Notes: generated by a model not told the origin, from the sequence alone. 64,000 bases of DNA from [Enterobacter] lignolyticus SCF1 (GCF_000164865.1 NC_014618.1:1488001-1552000), one strand, 5' to 3'; shown: positions 41,219 to 51,011, numbered from the stretch's first letter. Made by a program: numbers and translations.

Positions 41219-42748
41219 ATGTTATTACCCTGGCTAATACTGATTCCCTTTATCGGCGGTTTCCTCTGCTGGCAGACCGAACGCTTTGGCGTAAAGGTGC
41301 CGCGCTGGATCGCGCTTATCACGATGGGACTGACCCTCGCGCTTGGTCTGCAACTGTGGTTGCAGGGCGGCTATTCTCTGACGCAATCTGCAGGCATACC
41401 GCAATGGCAGTCTGAGTTCATCCTGCCGTGGATCCCGCGCTTCGGCATCACCATTCATCTGGCTATCGACGGTCTGTCGCTGCTGATGGTGGTGCTGACC
41501 GGCCTGCTCGGCGTGCTGGCGGTGCTCTGTTCCTGGAACGAAATCGAAAAATACCAGGGCTTCTTCCACCTCAACCTGATGTGGATTCTGGGCGGCGTTA
41601 TCGGCGTGTTCCTTGCCATCGACATGTTCCTGTTCTTCTTCTTCTGGGAGATGATGCTGGTGCCGATGTACTTCCTGATCGCGCTGTGGGGCCACAAAGC
41701 CTCTGACGGTAAAACGCGTATCACGGCGGCCACCAAGTTCTTCATCTATACCCAGGCGAGCGGTCTGGTGATGCTGATAGCCATCCTGGCGCTGGTGTTT
41801 GTGCACTACAACGCCACCGGCGTGTGGACCTTCAGCTATGAACAGCTGCTGAAAACGCCGATGTCCCACAACGTGGAATATCTGCTGATGCTCGGCTTCT
41901 TCGTCGCCTTTGCGGTGAAAATGCCGGTGGTGCCGCTGCACGGCTGGCTGCCGGACGCGCACTCTCAGGCGCCGACCGCAGGTTCCGTTGACCTCGCGGG
42001 CATCTTGCTGAAAACCGCGGCCTACGGTCTGCTGCGCTTTGCGCTGCCGCTGTTCCCGAACGCTTCCGCCGAGTTTGCGCCGATCGCCATGTGGCTTGGC
42101 GTCATCGGTATCTTCTACGGCGCATGGATGGCGTTCGCGCAGTACGACATCAAGCGTCTGATTGCCTATACCTCCGTTTCTCACATGGGCTTCGTGCTGA
42201 TTGCTATCTATACCGGCAGCCAGCTCGCTTACCAGGGCGCGGTGATCCAGATGATTGCCCACGGTCTCTCCGCTGCCGGTCTCTTTATCCTGTGCGGCCA
42301 GCTGTACGAACGTTTGCATACCCGCGACATGCGTATGATGGGCGGCCTGTGGGGCAAAATGAAATGGCTGCCTGCGCTGTCCATGTTCTTTGCGGTGGCC
42401 ACGCTCGGGATGCCGGGTACCGGTAACTTCGTCGGCGAGTTCATGATCCTGTTCGGCAGCTTCAAAGTGGTGCCGATGATTACGGTCATCTCCACGTTTG
42501 GTCTGGTATTCGCGTCCGTTTACTCGCTGGCGATGCTGCATCGCGCTTACTTCGGTAAAGCGAAAAGCGAGATTGCGGCGCAAGAGATGCCGGGGATGTC
42601 GCTGCGCGAGCTGTTCATCATCCTGCTGCTGGTCGTACTGCTGGTGCTGCTGGGCTTTTATCCGCAGCCGATTCTGGATACCTCGCATTCCGCGATGGGC
42701 AATATCCAGCAGTGGTTTGTTAATTCCGTTTCTACTACAAGGCCGTAA
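41219..42748 (+). CDS. nuoM: NuoM, antiporter-like proton-pumping subunit
   Basis: NuoM is the middle Mrp-type subunit of the membrane arm; it has 509 residues and about 14 helices. FFFFWEMMLVPMYFLIALWG holds the key glutamate near residue 144, and AVKMPVVPLHGWLPDAHSQA the central lysine near 234. The start follows AAGGAAATGAATTGCC; its N-terminus MLLPWLILIPFIGG is conserved. nuoN begins six bases past the stop. Confidence 0.98.
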   Translation: MLLPWLILIPFIGGFLCWQTERFGVKVPRWIALITMGLTLALGLQLWLQGGYSLTQSAGIPQWQSEFILPWIPRFGITIHLAIDGLSLLMVVLTGLLGVLAVLCSWNEIEKYQGFFHLNLMWILGGVIGVFLAIDMFLFFFFWEMMLVPMYFLIALWGHKASDGKTRITAATKFFIYTQASGLVMLIAILALVFVHYNATGVWTFSYEQLLKTPMSHNVEYLLMLGFFVAFAVKMPVVPLHGWLPDAHSQAPTAGSVDLAGILLKTAAYGLLRFALPLFPNASAEFAPIAMWLGVIGIFYGAWMAFAQYDIKRLIAYTSVSHMGFVLIAIYTGSQLAYQGAVIQMIAHGLSAAGLFILCGQLYERLHTRDMRMMGGLWGKMKWLPALSMFFAVATLGMPGTGNFVGEFMILFGSFKVVPMITVISTFGLVFASVYSLAMLHRAYFGKAKSEIAAQEMPGMSLRELFIILLLVVLLVLLGFYPQPILDTSHSAMGNIQQWFVNSVSTTRP

Positions 42749-42754
42749 TTCGCC

Positions 42755-44212
42755 ATGACAATAACTCCACAACAACTGATCGCGCTGCTACCGCTGCTGA
42801 TCGTCGGATTGACGGTGGTGGTTGTGATGCTCTCCATTGCGTGGCGACGCAATCACTTCCTCAATGCCACGCTGGCGGTCGTCGGACTGAACGCCGCGCT
42901 TGTCTCCCTCTGGTTTGTCGGCCAGGCGGGCGCCATGGACGTCACGCCGCTGATGCGCGTCGACGGCTATGCGATGCTGTACACCGGGCTGGTGCTGCTG
43001 GCGAGCCTCGCCACCTGTACCTTTGCCTACCCGTGGCTTGAGGGTTATCAGGACAACAAGGAAGAGTTTTATCTGCTGGTGCTGATTGCCGCCCTCGGCG
43101 GTATTCTGCTGGCGAACGCCAACCACCTGGCGGCGCTGTTCCTGGGTATCGAACTGATTTCGCTGCCGCTGTTCGGCCTGATTGGCTATGCCTTCCGCCA
43201 GAAACGCTCACTGGAAGCCAGCATCAAGTACACCATCCTGTCCGCAGCGGCGTCATCGTTCCTGCTGTTCGGTATGGCGCTGGTGTATGCGAACTCCGGC
43301 AACCTGTCGTTTGTCGAGCTGGGCAAAGCGCTGTCTGACAACATGCTGCACGAGCCGCTGCTGCTGGCGGGTCTGGGCCTGATGATCGTCGGCCTTGGCT
43401 TCAAACTCTCTCTGGTGCCGTTCCACCTGTGGACGCCGGACGTCTATCAGGGCGCGCCTGCGCCGGTCTCCACCTTCCTGGCGACCGCGAGCAAAATCGC
43501 TATCTTCGGCGTGGTGATGCGTCTGTTCCTGTACGCGCCGGTGGGCAACAGCGAAGCGGTACGCGTGGTGCTTGGCGTTATCGCCTTCGTTTCCATCATC
43601 TTCGGTAACCTGATGGCGCTGAGCCAGACCAACATTAAGCGTCTGCTCGGCTACTCCTCCATCTCTCATCTTGGCTATCTGATGGTGGCGCTGATCGCGC
43701 TGCACAGCGGCGAAGTGTCGATGGAAGCCGTCGGCGTGTACCTGGCCGGTTATCTGTTCAGCAGCCTCGGCGCGTTCGGCGTGGTGAGCCTGATGTCCAG
43801 CCCGTATCGCGGCCCGGATGCGGATTCGCTGTTCTCCTACCGCGGCCTGTTCTGGCACCGTCCGATTCTGTCTGCGGTCATGACCGTGATGATGCTGTCG
43901 CTGGCGGGTATCCCGTTGACGCTGGGCTTTATCGGTAAGTTCTACGTGCTGGCCGTCGGTGTGAATGCGCACCTGTGGTGGCTGGTGGGCGCGGTTGTTA
44001 TTGGTTCGGCCATCGGCCTCTACTACTACCTGCGCGTGGCGGTGAGCCTCTATCTGAGCGCGCCGCAGCAGCTGAACCGCAATGCGCCGACCAACTGGCA
44101 GTACAGCGCAGGCGGTATCGTGGTACTGATTTCCGCCCTGCTGGTGCTGATTCTCGGTATCTATCCGCAGCCGCTTATCAGTATCGTCCAGCTGGCGATG
44201 CCGATGATGTAA
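42755..44212 (+). CDS. nuoN: NuoN, antiporter-like proton-pumping subunit
   Basis: NuoN is the proximal antiporter-like subunit, last gene of the operon. The 485 residues match E. coli. Conserved ALFLGIELISLPLFGLIGYA holds the key glutamate near residue 133, and FKLSLVPFHLWTPDVYQGAP the pumping lysine near 217. A near-ideal terminator follows four bases after the stop. Confidence 0.98.
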   Translation: MTITPQQLIALLPLLIVGLTVVVVMLSIAWRRNHFLNATLAVVGLNAALVSLWFVGQAGAMDVTPLMRVDGYAMLYTGLVLLASLATCTFAYPWLEGYQDNKEEFYLLVLIAALGGILLANANHLAALFLGIELISLPLFGLIGYAFRQKRSLEASIKYTILSAAASSFLLFGMALVYANSGNLSFVELGKALSDNMLHEPLLLAGLGLMIVGLGFKLSLVPFHLWTPDVYQGAPAPVSTFLATASKIAIFGVVMRLFLYAPVGNSEAVRVVLGVIAFVSIIFGNLMALSQTNIKRLLGYSSISHLGYLMVALIALHSGEVSMEAVGVYLAGYLFSSLGAFGVVSLMSSPYRGPDADSLFSYRGLFWHRPILSAVMTVMMLSLAGIPLTLGFIGKFYVLAVGVNAHLWWLVGAVVIGSAIGLYYYLRVAVSLYLSAPQQLNRNAPTNWQYSAGGIVVLISALLVLILGIYPQPLISIVQLAMPMM

Positions 44213-44215
44213 CAA

Positions 44216-44246
44216 TAAAAAAACCCGCTTCGGCGGGTTTTTTTTC
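44216..44246. terminator. Bidirectional terminator of nuo and cheV
   Basis: AAACCCGC (44221-44228) pairs with GCGGGTTT (44233-44240) around a TTCG tetraloop. A-rich sequence precedes it and a run of eight T follows, so it can stop transcription from both convergent genes, nuoN and cheV. Confidence 0.95.
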
Positions 44247-44258
44247 AGCAGCGTAAGC

Positions 44259-45266
44259 TTACGCTGAATGCAGACGGCTAATCAGCGGGCCTTCCTCACG
44301 GCGCTCGGCGCGCTCCAGCACTTCTTGAATCACCGACGACAGCTCGTTGATCTCAAATTTCGCAACGTAGCCGTCCGCCTTGACCTTACGGATATGGTCT
44401 TCGTTGGCGTTGCCGGACAGCGAAGAGTGGATAACCACCGGAATGTTCTTCAGCCGCGGATCGGTTTTGATCTTGCGGGTCAGCGTGAAGCCGTCCATTT
44501 CCGGCATCTCCAGGTCGGTCAGAACCAGCGCGATTTTATCGGTCACCGGTACGCCTTCCGCCTGCGCCTCCTTCGCCAGCTTTTCAATTTTTTCCCACGC
44601 CTGCTGCCCGGTGACGTGCATCTGCGCCGGAATATCCATCGCTTTCAGCCCTTTTTCCAGCATTGCGCGCGCGACTTTGGAATCTTCCGCCACGATGGTG
44701 GTGGCGCCGGGTTTGATCTGCAGCTTGCGGGTATCTTTCAGACGGGTGGCGTGCAGGTCGTGGTCGGCAGGCACGATGTCATACAGAATTTGCTCAACGT
44801 CGATAACCATCGCCAGGTTATTGCTGTCCTGCTCGTTATCCAGGCAGGCGATGCTGGTGATGTACTGACCGTTGACGGCCTTCTCGGCGGTATGCACCTG
44901 CGTCCAGTCGAGACGGATGATGTTTTCCACCGACTCGACGGCGAATGCCTGAACGCTGCGGGCGTATTCGGTGATCAGCAGAATGCTCAGGCCGTTTTCC
45001 GCTTTGCAGCCCAGCACAGAGGGCAGGTCGATAACCGGGATAATTTGATCGCGAATATTCACCATTCCCATGACCGGCGGCTTAATTCCGGCGGGTTTGG
45101 TGTAGCCCGGCATCGGCACGATTTCACGCAGCTTGAAAACGTTGATGCCGAACAGTTCGGATTTGCTGTCGTCCGCCGAAGAGCCAAGGCGGAAAAGCAG
45201 CAGTTCAAAGCGGTTAGACAGGGTCAGGTTCGCCCTGTCATCAATGTCTTTCTGGAAATTATCCAT
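44259..45266 (-). CDS. cheV: CheV, CheW-receiver chemotaxis coupling protein
   Basis: CheV couples chemoreceptors to the kinase CheA through a CheW-like domain (about residues 20-165) and is adjusted by phosphorylation of its receiver domain (about 185-320). The phospho-acceptor is D251 in VLTDLEMPEMDGF; the conserved lysine is K303 in YVAKFEI. The ATG at 45266 follows GAGGG and gives 335 residues; a longer in-frame start at 45395 is rejected. E. coli K-12 lacks cheV but Salmonella has it at this position, so a motile host is implied. No other chemotaxis genes are nearby. Confidence 0.94.
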   Translation of the reverse strand: MDNFQKDIDDRANLTLSNRFELLLFRLGSSADDSKSELFGINVFKLREIVPMPGYTKPAGIKPPVMGMVNIRDQIIPVIDLPSVLGCKAENGLSILLITEYARSVQAFAVESVENIIRLDWTQVHTAEKAVNGQYITSIACLDNEQDSNNLAMVIDVEQILYDIVPADHDLHATRLKDTRKLQIKPGATTIVAEDSKVARAMLEKGLKAMDIPAQMHVTGQQAWEKIEKLAKEAQAEGVPVTDKIALVLTDLEMPEMDGFTLTRKIKTDPRLKNIPVVIHSSLSGNANEDHIRKVKADGYVAKFEINELSSVIQEVLERAERREEGPLISRLHSA

Positions 45267-45331
45267 GTTGCCCTCAGAGTGAGAAAGTTGCCGAGCCTTA
45301 ATTTGCGTTATCGGCATCTGCGGGCAAAACG

Positions 45332-46252
45332 TTATGCCAGACTGAAGACGCTGAAGTCCTCCGCCAGTTCGCAGTCTGTGAACACCTCGCGACACTCGGC
45401 GAGCAGCCGACGACAGCCTTCGCGGTCGTAGCGCGAGCTGACGTGGGTGATGATGAGCCGTCTGGCGCCCGCTTCCCGGGCAAGCGCGGCGGTCTGGCGC
45501 GTCGAGGAGTGCCCGCGACCGTTGGCTTTTTCCGCCATCGCATCCTCAAGCGTGGTTTCATGCACCATCACATCTACCCCGCGGGCCAGCTCAAACGCCT
45601 GCGGGCAGGGCGCCGTATCGCCGAAAATAGCCAGCTTCAGCCCCGGCGTCGCCGGGCCGAGATAGCGGCTGCCGTCGATAAGGCGGCCATCGGGCAGGGT
45701 CACGGTCAGCCCCTGCTTAAGCTGCTGGAACAGCGGCCCGGGCCGGATGCCGTCGGCAACCAGGGCGGCGGCGTTCAGGGTGCCCGGCTTATCATGCTCT
45801 TCGATGCGGTAGCCGTAGCACTCAACCGGATGGTTCAGCGGATACGCCAGCACGCGATAGCGCCCGTCGTCAAACAGCAGCCCCGGAGAAACCTCTTCAA
45901 TGGTCAGCGGATAGTCGGTCCAGGAGCCGCTGAGGCGCAGCGCCATCTCGACGAACTCGCGGATGCCTTTGGGGCCATAGATGGTTAACGCCGCCGGGTT
46001 GCCCTGCATGGAGCGGCTGCACAGCAGGCCCGGCAGGCCAAACAGGTGGTCGCCGTGCAGGTGGGTAATGAAGATTTTATCGAGCTTGCCCGGATGATGT
46101 TCTGTTTTCAGAAACTGATGCTGGGTGCCTTCCCCACAGTCGAATAGCCACATGGCCGCGTGCGTCGGTTGTTGCAAATTGAGCAGTATCGACGTCATAT
46201 TACGGGTACGGGTCGGCACACCGGCGGATGTCCCGAGAAAAATCAATTCCAT
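45332..46252 (-). CDS. rbn: RNase BN/Z, tRNA 3'-processing endonuclease
   Basis: RNase BN (ElaC) is a metallo-beta-lactamase-fold nuclease that trims tRNA 3' ends and degrades some RNAs. The metal motif THLHGDHLFG has H64, H66, D68 and H69. Later ligands occur in IFGDTAPC and IITHVSSRY. Length is 306 residues against 305 in E. coli. It lies 65 bases upstream of cheV on the same strand and is divergent from elaA across 51 bases. Confidence 0.95.
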   Translation of the reverse strand: MELIFLGTSAGVPTRTRNMTSILLNLQQPTHAAMWLFDCGEGTQHQFLKTEHHPGKLDKIFITHLHGDHLFGLPGLLCSRSMQGNPAALTIYGPKGIREFVEMALRLSGSWTDYPLTIEEVSPGLLFDDGRYRVLAYPLNHPVECYGYRIEEHDKPGTLNAAALVADGIRPGPLFQQLKQGLTVTLPDGRLIDGSRYLGPATPGLKLAIFGDTAPCPQAFELARGVDVMVHETTLEDAMAEKANGRGHSSTRQTAALAREAGARRLIITHVSSRYDREGCRRLLAECREVFTDCELAEDFSVFSLA

Positions 46253-46303
46253 AACGCATTTACCTCACCGCCTAAAACAGAGCCTAGTATAACGGAGTCC
46301 AGG

Positions 46304-46756
46304 ATGATTGAGTGGCACGATCTGCATCATAGCGAGCTTACGGTTCCCCAGCTTTACGCGCTGCTCAGGCTGCGCTGCGAGGTGTTTGTGGTGGAGCAAA
46401 CCTGTCCCTACCAGGATGTGGATGGCGATGACCTTATCGGCGAAAACCGCCATATCCTCGGCTGGCGAGACGGCGAGCTGGTGGCGTATGCGAGAATTCT
46501 GAAAAGTGACAATGACGTTGAGCCGGTGGTCATTGGCCGGGTGATTATCAGCGCGCTGGCGCGCGGTGAAAAGCTGGGCTATCAGCTGATGGAGCAGACG
46601 CTGGCAAGCTGCCGTCGCCACTGGCCTCACAAGGCGCTGTACCTCGGCGCGCAGGCGCACCTTCAGGCGTTCTACGCCCACTTCGGGTTTTCCCCGGTCA
46701 CGGAAATTTATGACGAAGACGGCATCCCCCATATCGGTATGGCCCGCGAGGCGTAG
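46304..46756 (+). CDS. elaA: ElaA, GNAT-family N-acetyltransferase
   Basis: ElaA is a small GNAT acyltransferase whose substrate is not established. The 150-residue protein has the acetyl-CoA-binding region VIGRVIISALARGEKLGYQL (near residues 78-97) and the C-terminal FGFSPVTEIYDEDGIPHIGM. The ATG at 46304 follows GGAGTCCAGG; the in-frame start at 46160 runs through the rbn start region. elaB follows after 48 bases. Confidence 0.92.
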   Translation: MIEWHDLHHSELTVPQLYALLRLRCEVFVVEQTCPYQDVDGDDLIGENRHILGWRDGELVAYARILKSDNDVEPVVIGRVIISALARGEKLGYQLMEQTLASCRRHWPHKALYLGAQAHLQAFYAHFGFSPVTEIYDEDGIPHIGMAREA

Positions 46757-46804
46757 CCGATGAGGGTTGGCTATAGTTAAGTCTGGCAAACAAGGAGATA
46801 ACGC

Positions 46805-47110
46805 ATGACATATCATACCTATGACTCCCGGCTTGATGATGACCTGTCCCTGTTGAGCGATACGCTGGAGGAGATTCTGGCATCGTCGGGCGATCCTGCG
46901 GATCAGAAATACATTGAGCTGAAGCTGCGGGCGGAAAGCGTGCTGGATGAGGTCAGGGATCGCCTCAGCAGGGCATCGGATACCGGCTACTATCGCGTCA
47001 AGCGCGCGGTGTGCCGCGCCGACGGCTATGTGCGCGAACGCCCCTGGCAGGGTATTGGCGTGGGCGCGGCGGTAGGGCTGGTGGTGGGTCTGCTGCTGGC
47101 GCGGCGCTAA
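46805..47110 (+). CDS. elaB: ElaB, tail-anchored ribosome-associated inner-membrane protein
   Basis: ElaB is a 101-residue DUF883-family (YqjD/ElaB) protein, C-terminally anchored in the inner membrane and reported to bind ribosomes in stationary phase and protect from oxidative stress. The soluble part is acidic and helical; the C-terminal anchor is GIGVGAAVGLVVGLLLARR with glycine-zipper spacing. It starts after AAGGAGATAACGC. It is probably RpoS-dependent, known for the family and not visible here. Confidence 0.94.
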   Translation: MTYHTYDSRLDDDLSLLSDTLEEILASSGDPADQKYIELKLRAESVLDEVRDRLSRASDTGYYRVKRAVCRADGYVRERPWQGIGVGAAVGLVVGLLLARR

Positions 47111-47197
47111 GTAAGAACGCGGATCCCTCATCTTAGGTACTGCTTTTTCCCGGCAGTACCCTCTATAATATGTGGTTTTTATCCGGGGGAGGTTCGC

Positions 47198-48490
47198 GTG
47201 CTGTCCATTTCCGTTGCGCTGGAAAGCCTGCAGGGTTTTCTGTCTGATGAGCTTCCTGATGCACCCGGAACGCGATTTGTTGATATCCCTTTTGCGTTAA
47301 ACGACGCTTTCGATCCCCTCGCATGGCTGTGTTGCCAGCCGGTGTGGCCGCAGTTTTACTGGCAGCAGCGCAATGGCGATGAAGAGGTCGCCGCCCTTGG
47401 CGCGGTGCGCCGTTTCGCCGCATTGCCGCAGGCGGACCATTTTCTGCAGCAGCCCGCCGCGGCGGATTTACGCGTCTGGGGACTGAACGCCTTTGCGCCG
47501 GAGCAGGGCGCGCTGTTTCTTCCCCGTCTCGAATGGCGTCGCAGCGCCGGAAAAGCCTCGCTGCGCCTGACGCTTTCCAGCGATACCTCATTGCGCCAGG
47601 ACGCCCAACGGGCGCGGGATATGCTGTCGCAGCTTTTGCCGGGCGGCGCGCTGCCTGAGCTGTCGCTGTCGCTGAAGAGCGAGCGGCACCACCCCGATCG
47701 CGCTGGCTGGTTTCGCCTCATCGCCCAGGCGACGGATGCCATTGCCGCCGGCGAGCTGGATAAAGTGGTGCTGGCGCGGGCCACGGATTTGCGCTTTAGC
47801 CAACCGCTCTGCGCTGGGGCCATCATGGCCGCCAGCCGTCGGGTGAACCTGCACTGTTACCATTTTTATATGGCGTTTGACGCGGACAGCGCCTTTCTTG
47901 GCTCCTCGCCGGAGCGCCTGTGGCGGCGGCGGGGCAATCTGCTGCGCACCGAAGCGCTGGCGGGGACGGTCGCCAGCCATCCCGACGAGCGTCAGGCGCA
48001 GCATCTGGCGAACTGGCTGATGTACGACGACAAAAACCAGCGGGAAAATATGCTGGTGGTGGAAGATATCTGTCAGCGTCTTCAGGATGATGTACAGGCG
48101 CTGGAGGTGCTGCCGCCGCAGGTGGTGCGTTTGCGTAAAGTACAGCATCTGCGCCGCTGCATCTGGACGACGCTGACGTCCCCTGACGATGCGCGCTGCC
48201 TGCTGCAGCTGCAGCCAACGGCGGCGGTCGCCGGGCTGCCGCGCGACGTCGCGCGACGGTTTATCGAGCATCATGAACCGTTTGTCCGGGAGTGGTATGC
48301 CGGGTCGGCGGGCTATCTCAGCCGCGAGCGTAGCGAGTTCTGCGTGGCGCTGCGCTCGGCGAAAGTCACGGGCGATACCCTGCGTCTCTACGCCGGCGCC
48401 GGGATTGTCCGCGGTTCGGACCCTGAGCAGGAGTGGCAGGAAATCACCAATAAAGCGGCGGGATTACGGTCATTAGTCCTCGACGATTAA
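47198..48490 (+). CDS. menF: MenF, isochorismate synthase for menaquinone
   Basis: MenF converts chorismate to isochorismate at the head of menaquinone synthesis. The 430-residue protein is a chorismate-utilising enzyme; the general base is K189 in GELDKVVLARATDL. The conserved RTEALAGTVAS and the C-terminal RLYAGAGIVRGSDPEQEW complete the Mg and chorismate site. The start is GTG at 47198, six bases after GGGGGAGG. menD lies 78 bases on; order menF-D-H-B-C-E is that of E. coli. Confidence 0.96.
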   Translation: MLSISVALESLQGFLSDELPDAPGTRFVDIPFALNDAFDPLAWLCCQPVWPQFYWQQRNGDEEVAALGAVRRFAALPQADHFLQQPAAADLRVWGLNAFAPEQGALFLPRLEWRRSAGKASLRLTLSSDTSLRQDAQRARDMLSQLLPGGALPELSLSLKSERHHPDRAGWFRLIAQATDAIAAGELDKVVLARATDLRFSQPLCAGAIMAASRRVNLHCYHFYMAFDADSAFLGSSPERLWRRRGNLLRTEALAGTVASHPDERQAQHLANWLMYDDKNQRENMLVVEDICQRLQDDVQALEVLPPQVVRLRKVQHLRRCIWTTLTSPDDARCLLQLQPTAAVAGLPRDVARRFIEHHEPFVREWYAGSAGYLSRERSEFCVALRSAKVTGDTLRLYAGAGIVRGSDPEQEWQEITNKAAGLRSLVLDD

Positions 48491-48568
48491 AACATTACCG
48501 ACTCATATCAATAACCTGTCAGCCGATATTATCTATACTACGTCGCAAAATTGATACCGGACAATCTC

Positions 48569-50239
48569 ATGTCAGTAAGCGCATTTAACCGACGCTGGGC
48601 GGCGGTGATCCTTGAAGCTTTAACCCGCCACGGCGTGCAGCATGTCTGTATTGCGCCGGGGTCGCGCTCGACGCCGCTGACGCTGGCGGCCGCAGAGCAC
48701 AGCGCCTTAATTCATCATACCCATTTTGATGAGCGCGGACTGGGGCATCTGGCCCTGGGGCTGGCAAAAGTAAGCAGGCAGCCGGTGGCCGTGATTGTGA
48801 CCTCCGGTACGGCGGTGGCGAATCTGTATCCGGCGCTGATTGAGGCCGGACTTACCGGGGAAAAGCTGGTTCTGCTGACCGCCGACCGGCCGCCTGAGCT
48901 TATCGACTGCGGCGCAAATCAGGCTATCCGCCAGCCGGGCATGTTCGCCAGCCATCCGTCGCAAACCCTGTCGCTGCCGCGCCCGAGCGAAGATATTCCT
49001 GCGCGCTGGCTGGTGTCGTCCATCGATAACGCCATGGGGCAGCTGCACGCGGGGGGCGTTCATATCAACTGCCCGTTCGCCGAGCCGCTGTATGGCGATA
49101 TGGACGATACCGGGCTGGCGTGGCAGCAGGCGCTGGGCAACTGGTGGCAGGGCGATAAGCCCTGGCTGCGCGAAGCGCTGCATCTGGAGAGCGAAAAACA
49201 GCGGGACTGGTTTTTCTGGCGACAAAAGCGCGGCGTTATCGTCGCCGGGCGGATGAGCGCGGCGGCAGGAAAAAAAGCGGCCGAATGGGCGAATACCCTC
49301 GGCTGGCCGCTGATTGGCGACGTGCTGTCGCAAACCGGGCAGCCGCTGCCGTGCGCTGATCTGTGGCTCGGCAACGCCCGGGCGGCCGCCGAGCTTGAGC
49401 AGGCGCAAATCGTGGTGCAGCTCGGCAGCAGCCTGACCGGCAAGCGCCTTTTGCAGTGGCAGGCCGCCTGCGAGCCGGATGAGTACTGGCTGGTGGACAA
49501 CCTGCCGGGGCGTCTGGATCCGGCGCAGCATCGCGGGCGTCGTCTGGTCTGCGATATCGAGCGCTGGCTGGAGCTGCATCCGGCGGAAAAACGTAAGGCC
49601 TGGTGCGTGGACATCCCGCGTTTATCTGAGCAGGCCTGGCAGGCGGCCGTCGCGCAGCGCGACGCGTTCGGCGAAGCGCAGCTGGCGCACCGCATCCGCG
49701 ACTATTTACCCGAGCAGGGGCAGCTGTTTGTCGGCAACAGCCTGGTGGTGCGCCTGATCGACGCCCTGGGACAGCTGCCCGCCGGATATCCGGTCTACAG
49801 CAACCGCGGAGCGAGCGGCATTGACGGCCTGATTTCAACCGCCGCCGGGGTGCAGCGCGGCAGCGCAAAATCGACGCTGGCTATCGTGGGCGATCTCTCG
49901 GCGCTGTACGATCTCAACGCGCTGGCGCTGCTGCGTCAGGTGTCGGCGCCGTTTGTGCTGATCGTGGTCAACAACAACGGCGGGCAGATTTTCTCGCTGC
50001 TGCCGACGCCGGAGGCGGTAAGGTCGCGTTTTTACGCCATGCCGCAGGACGTACATTTCGATCACGCCGCGCAGATGTTTGGTCTGCGCTATGCCCGGCC
50101 GCAGAGCTGGGCGCAGCTGGACGAGGTGATGAGCAACGCCTGGCGCCAGCCTGCCGCGACGGTAATTGAGCTGGTGGTCAACGACACGGACGGCGCGCAG
50201 ATGCTGCAGCATCTGCTGGCGCAGGTAAGCCACCTGTGA
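48569..50239 (+). CDS. menD: MenD, SEPHCHC synthase
   Basis: MenD is a thiamine-diphosphate enzyme adding succinyl semialdehyde from 2-oxoglutarate to isochorismate. E55 in HFDERGLGHLALG is the catalytic ThDP glutamate, and GDLSALYDLNALALL with VNNNGGQIFSLL forms the ThDP-metal motif near residues 440-480. The ATG at 48569 gives MSVSAFNRRWAAV and 556 residues, the E. coli length; the in-frame start at 48551 is rejected. It overlaps menH by four bases. Confidence 0.97.
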   Translation: MSVSAFNRRWAAVILEALTRHGVQHVCIAPGSRSTPLTLAAAEHSALIHHTHFDERGLGHLALGLAKVSRQPVAVIVTSGTAVANLYPALIEAGLTGEKLVLLTADRPPELIDCGANQAIRQPGMFASHPSQTLSLPRPSEDIPARWLVSSIDNAMGQLHAGGVHINCPFAEPLYGDMDDTGLAWQQALGNWWQGDKPWLREALHLESEKQRDWFFWRQKRGVIVAGRMSAAAGKKAAEWANTLGWPLIGDVLSQTGQPLPCADLWLGNARAAAELEQAQIVVQLGSSLTGKRLLQWQAACEPDEYWLVDNLPGRLDPAQHRGRRLVCDIERWLELHPAEKRKAWCVDIPRLSEQAWQAAVAQRDAFGEAQLAHRIRDYLPEQGQLFVGNSLVVRLIDALGQLPAGYPVYSNRGASGIDGLISTAAGVQRGSAKSTLAIVGDLSALYDLNALALLRQVSAPFVLIVVNNNGGQIFSLLPTPEAVRSRFYAMPQDVHFDHAAQMFGLRYARPQSWAQLDEVMSNAWRQPAATVIELVVNDTDGAQMLQHLLAQVSHL

Positions 50240-50997
50240 CCCTGCAGGCCGTCGCCCGAGCGGGGAAAAACGCCGACTGCTGGCTGGTGTTCCTGCACGG
50301 TTTCTCCGGTGATGACCGCGAATGGCAGGCGGTGGGAGAAACCCTCGGCGACTATTCGCGGCTGTATGTGAATCTGCCCGGCCACGGCGCCTCGGGCGAT
50401 GTGGCGGCCCACGGCTTTGCGGCGGTCTGCGCGCAGCTGCAAAGTACGCTTCAGCATTACCATATTCTGAATTACTGGCTGGTGGGCTATTCGCTCGGCG
50501 GCCGGGTGGCGATGTATTTCGCCGGTCATGAAGCCCATACCGGGCTCAACGGTATCGTCGTCGAAGGCGGTCATCCCGGATTGCAGGATGACGCGCAGCG
50601 GCGGGCGCGGCTGGCCTCCGATGAACGGTGGGCGCAGCGTTTTGCCTGCGAACCGCTGGCAGACGTTTTTGACGCCTGGTATCGCCAGCCTGTTTTCGCC
50701 TCGCTCGACGAGGCGCAGCGTCAGGCGCTGGTGCAGCTGCGCGCGCGCAACAGCGGCCCGCGGCTGGCGGAGATGCTGCTGGCCACCTCGCTTGCCGTAC
50801 AGCCCGACCTGCGGGCGGCGCTGGCGGCCCGCGACTATGCTTTCTGGTACCTCTGTGGCGAACGTGACCTGAAGTTTCGCGCTATTGCGCAGCAGCTTGG
50901 CGCGTCATGCCATTTAATTTCACACGCCGGACACAACGCGCACCGGGAAAACCCCGGTGAAGTGGCGGAGCGTCTGGCGCAGATTGTGCATTTCTGA
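50236..50997 (+). CDS. menH: MenH, SHCHC synthase
   Basis: MenH is an alpha/beta-hydrolase that eliminates pyruvate from SEPHCHC. The catalytic serine is S86 in VGYSLGGRV, and the histidine lies in HAGHNAHRENPG near residue 232. Length is 253 residues against 252 in E. coli. It starts with GTG in the menD stop (GTGA). menB follows 14 bases on. Confidence 0.95.
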   Translation: MTLQAVARAGKNADCWLVFLHGFSGDDREWQAVGETLGDYSRLYVNLPGHGASGDVAAHGFAAVCAQLQSTLQHYHILNYWLVGYSLGGRVAMYFAGHEAHTGLNGIVVEGGHPGLQDDAQRRARLASDERWAQRFACEPLADVFDAWYRQPVFASLDEAQRQALVQLRARNSGPRLAEMLLATSLAVQPDLRAALAARDYAFWYLCGERDLKFRAIAQQLGASCHLISHAGHNAHRENPGEVAERLAQIVHF

Positions 50998-51011
50998 TTA
51001 AAGGACCCATT

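Noticed and set aside
41234..42775. Open frame of 513 codons antisense to nuoM
   Set aside because: The product is rich in His, Gln and Arg, the usual reverse complement of membrane-protein codons; no ribosome site precedes it.
39272..44212. Repeats between nuoL, nuoM and nuoN
   Set aside because: The similarity is the known ancient homology of the three antiporter-like subunits, not a recent duplication.
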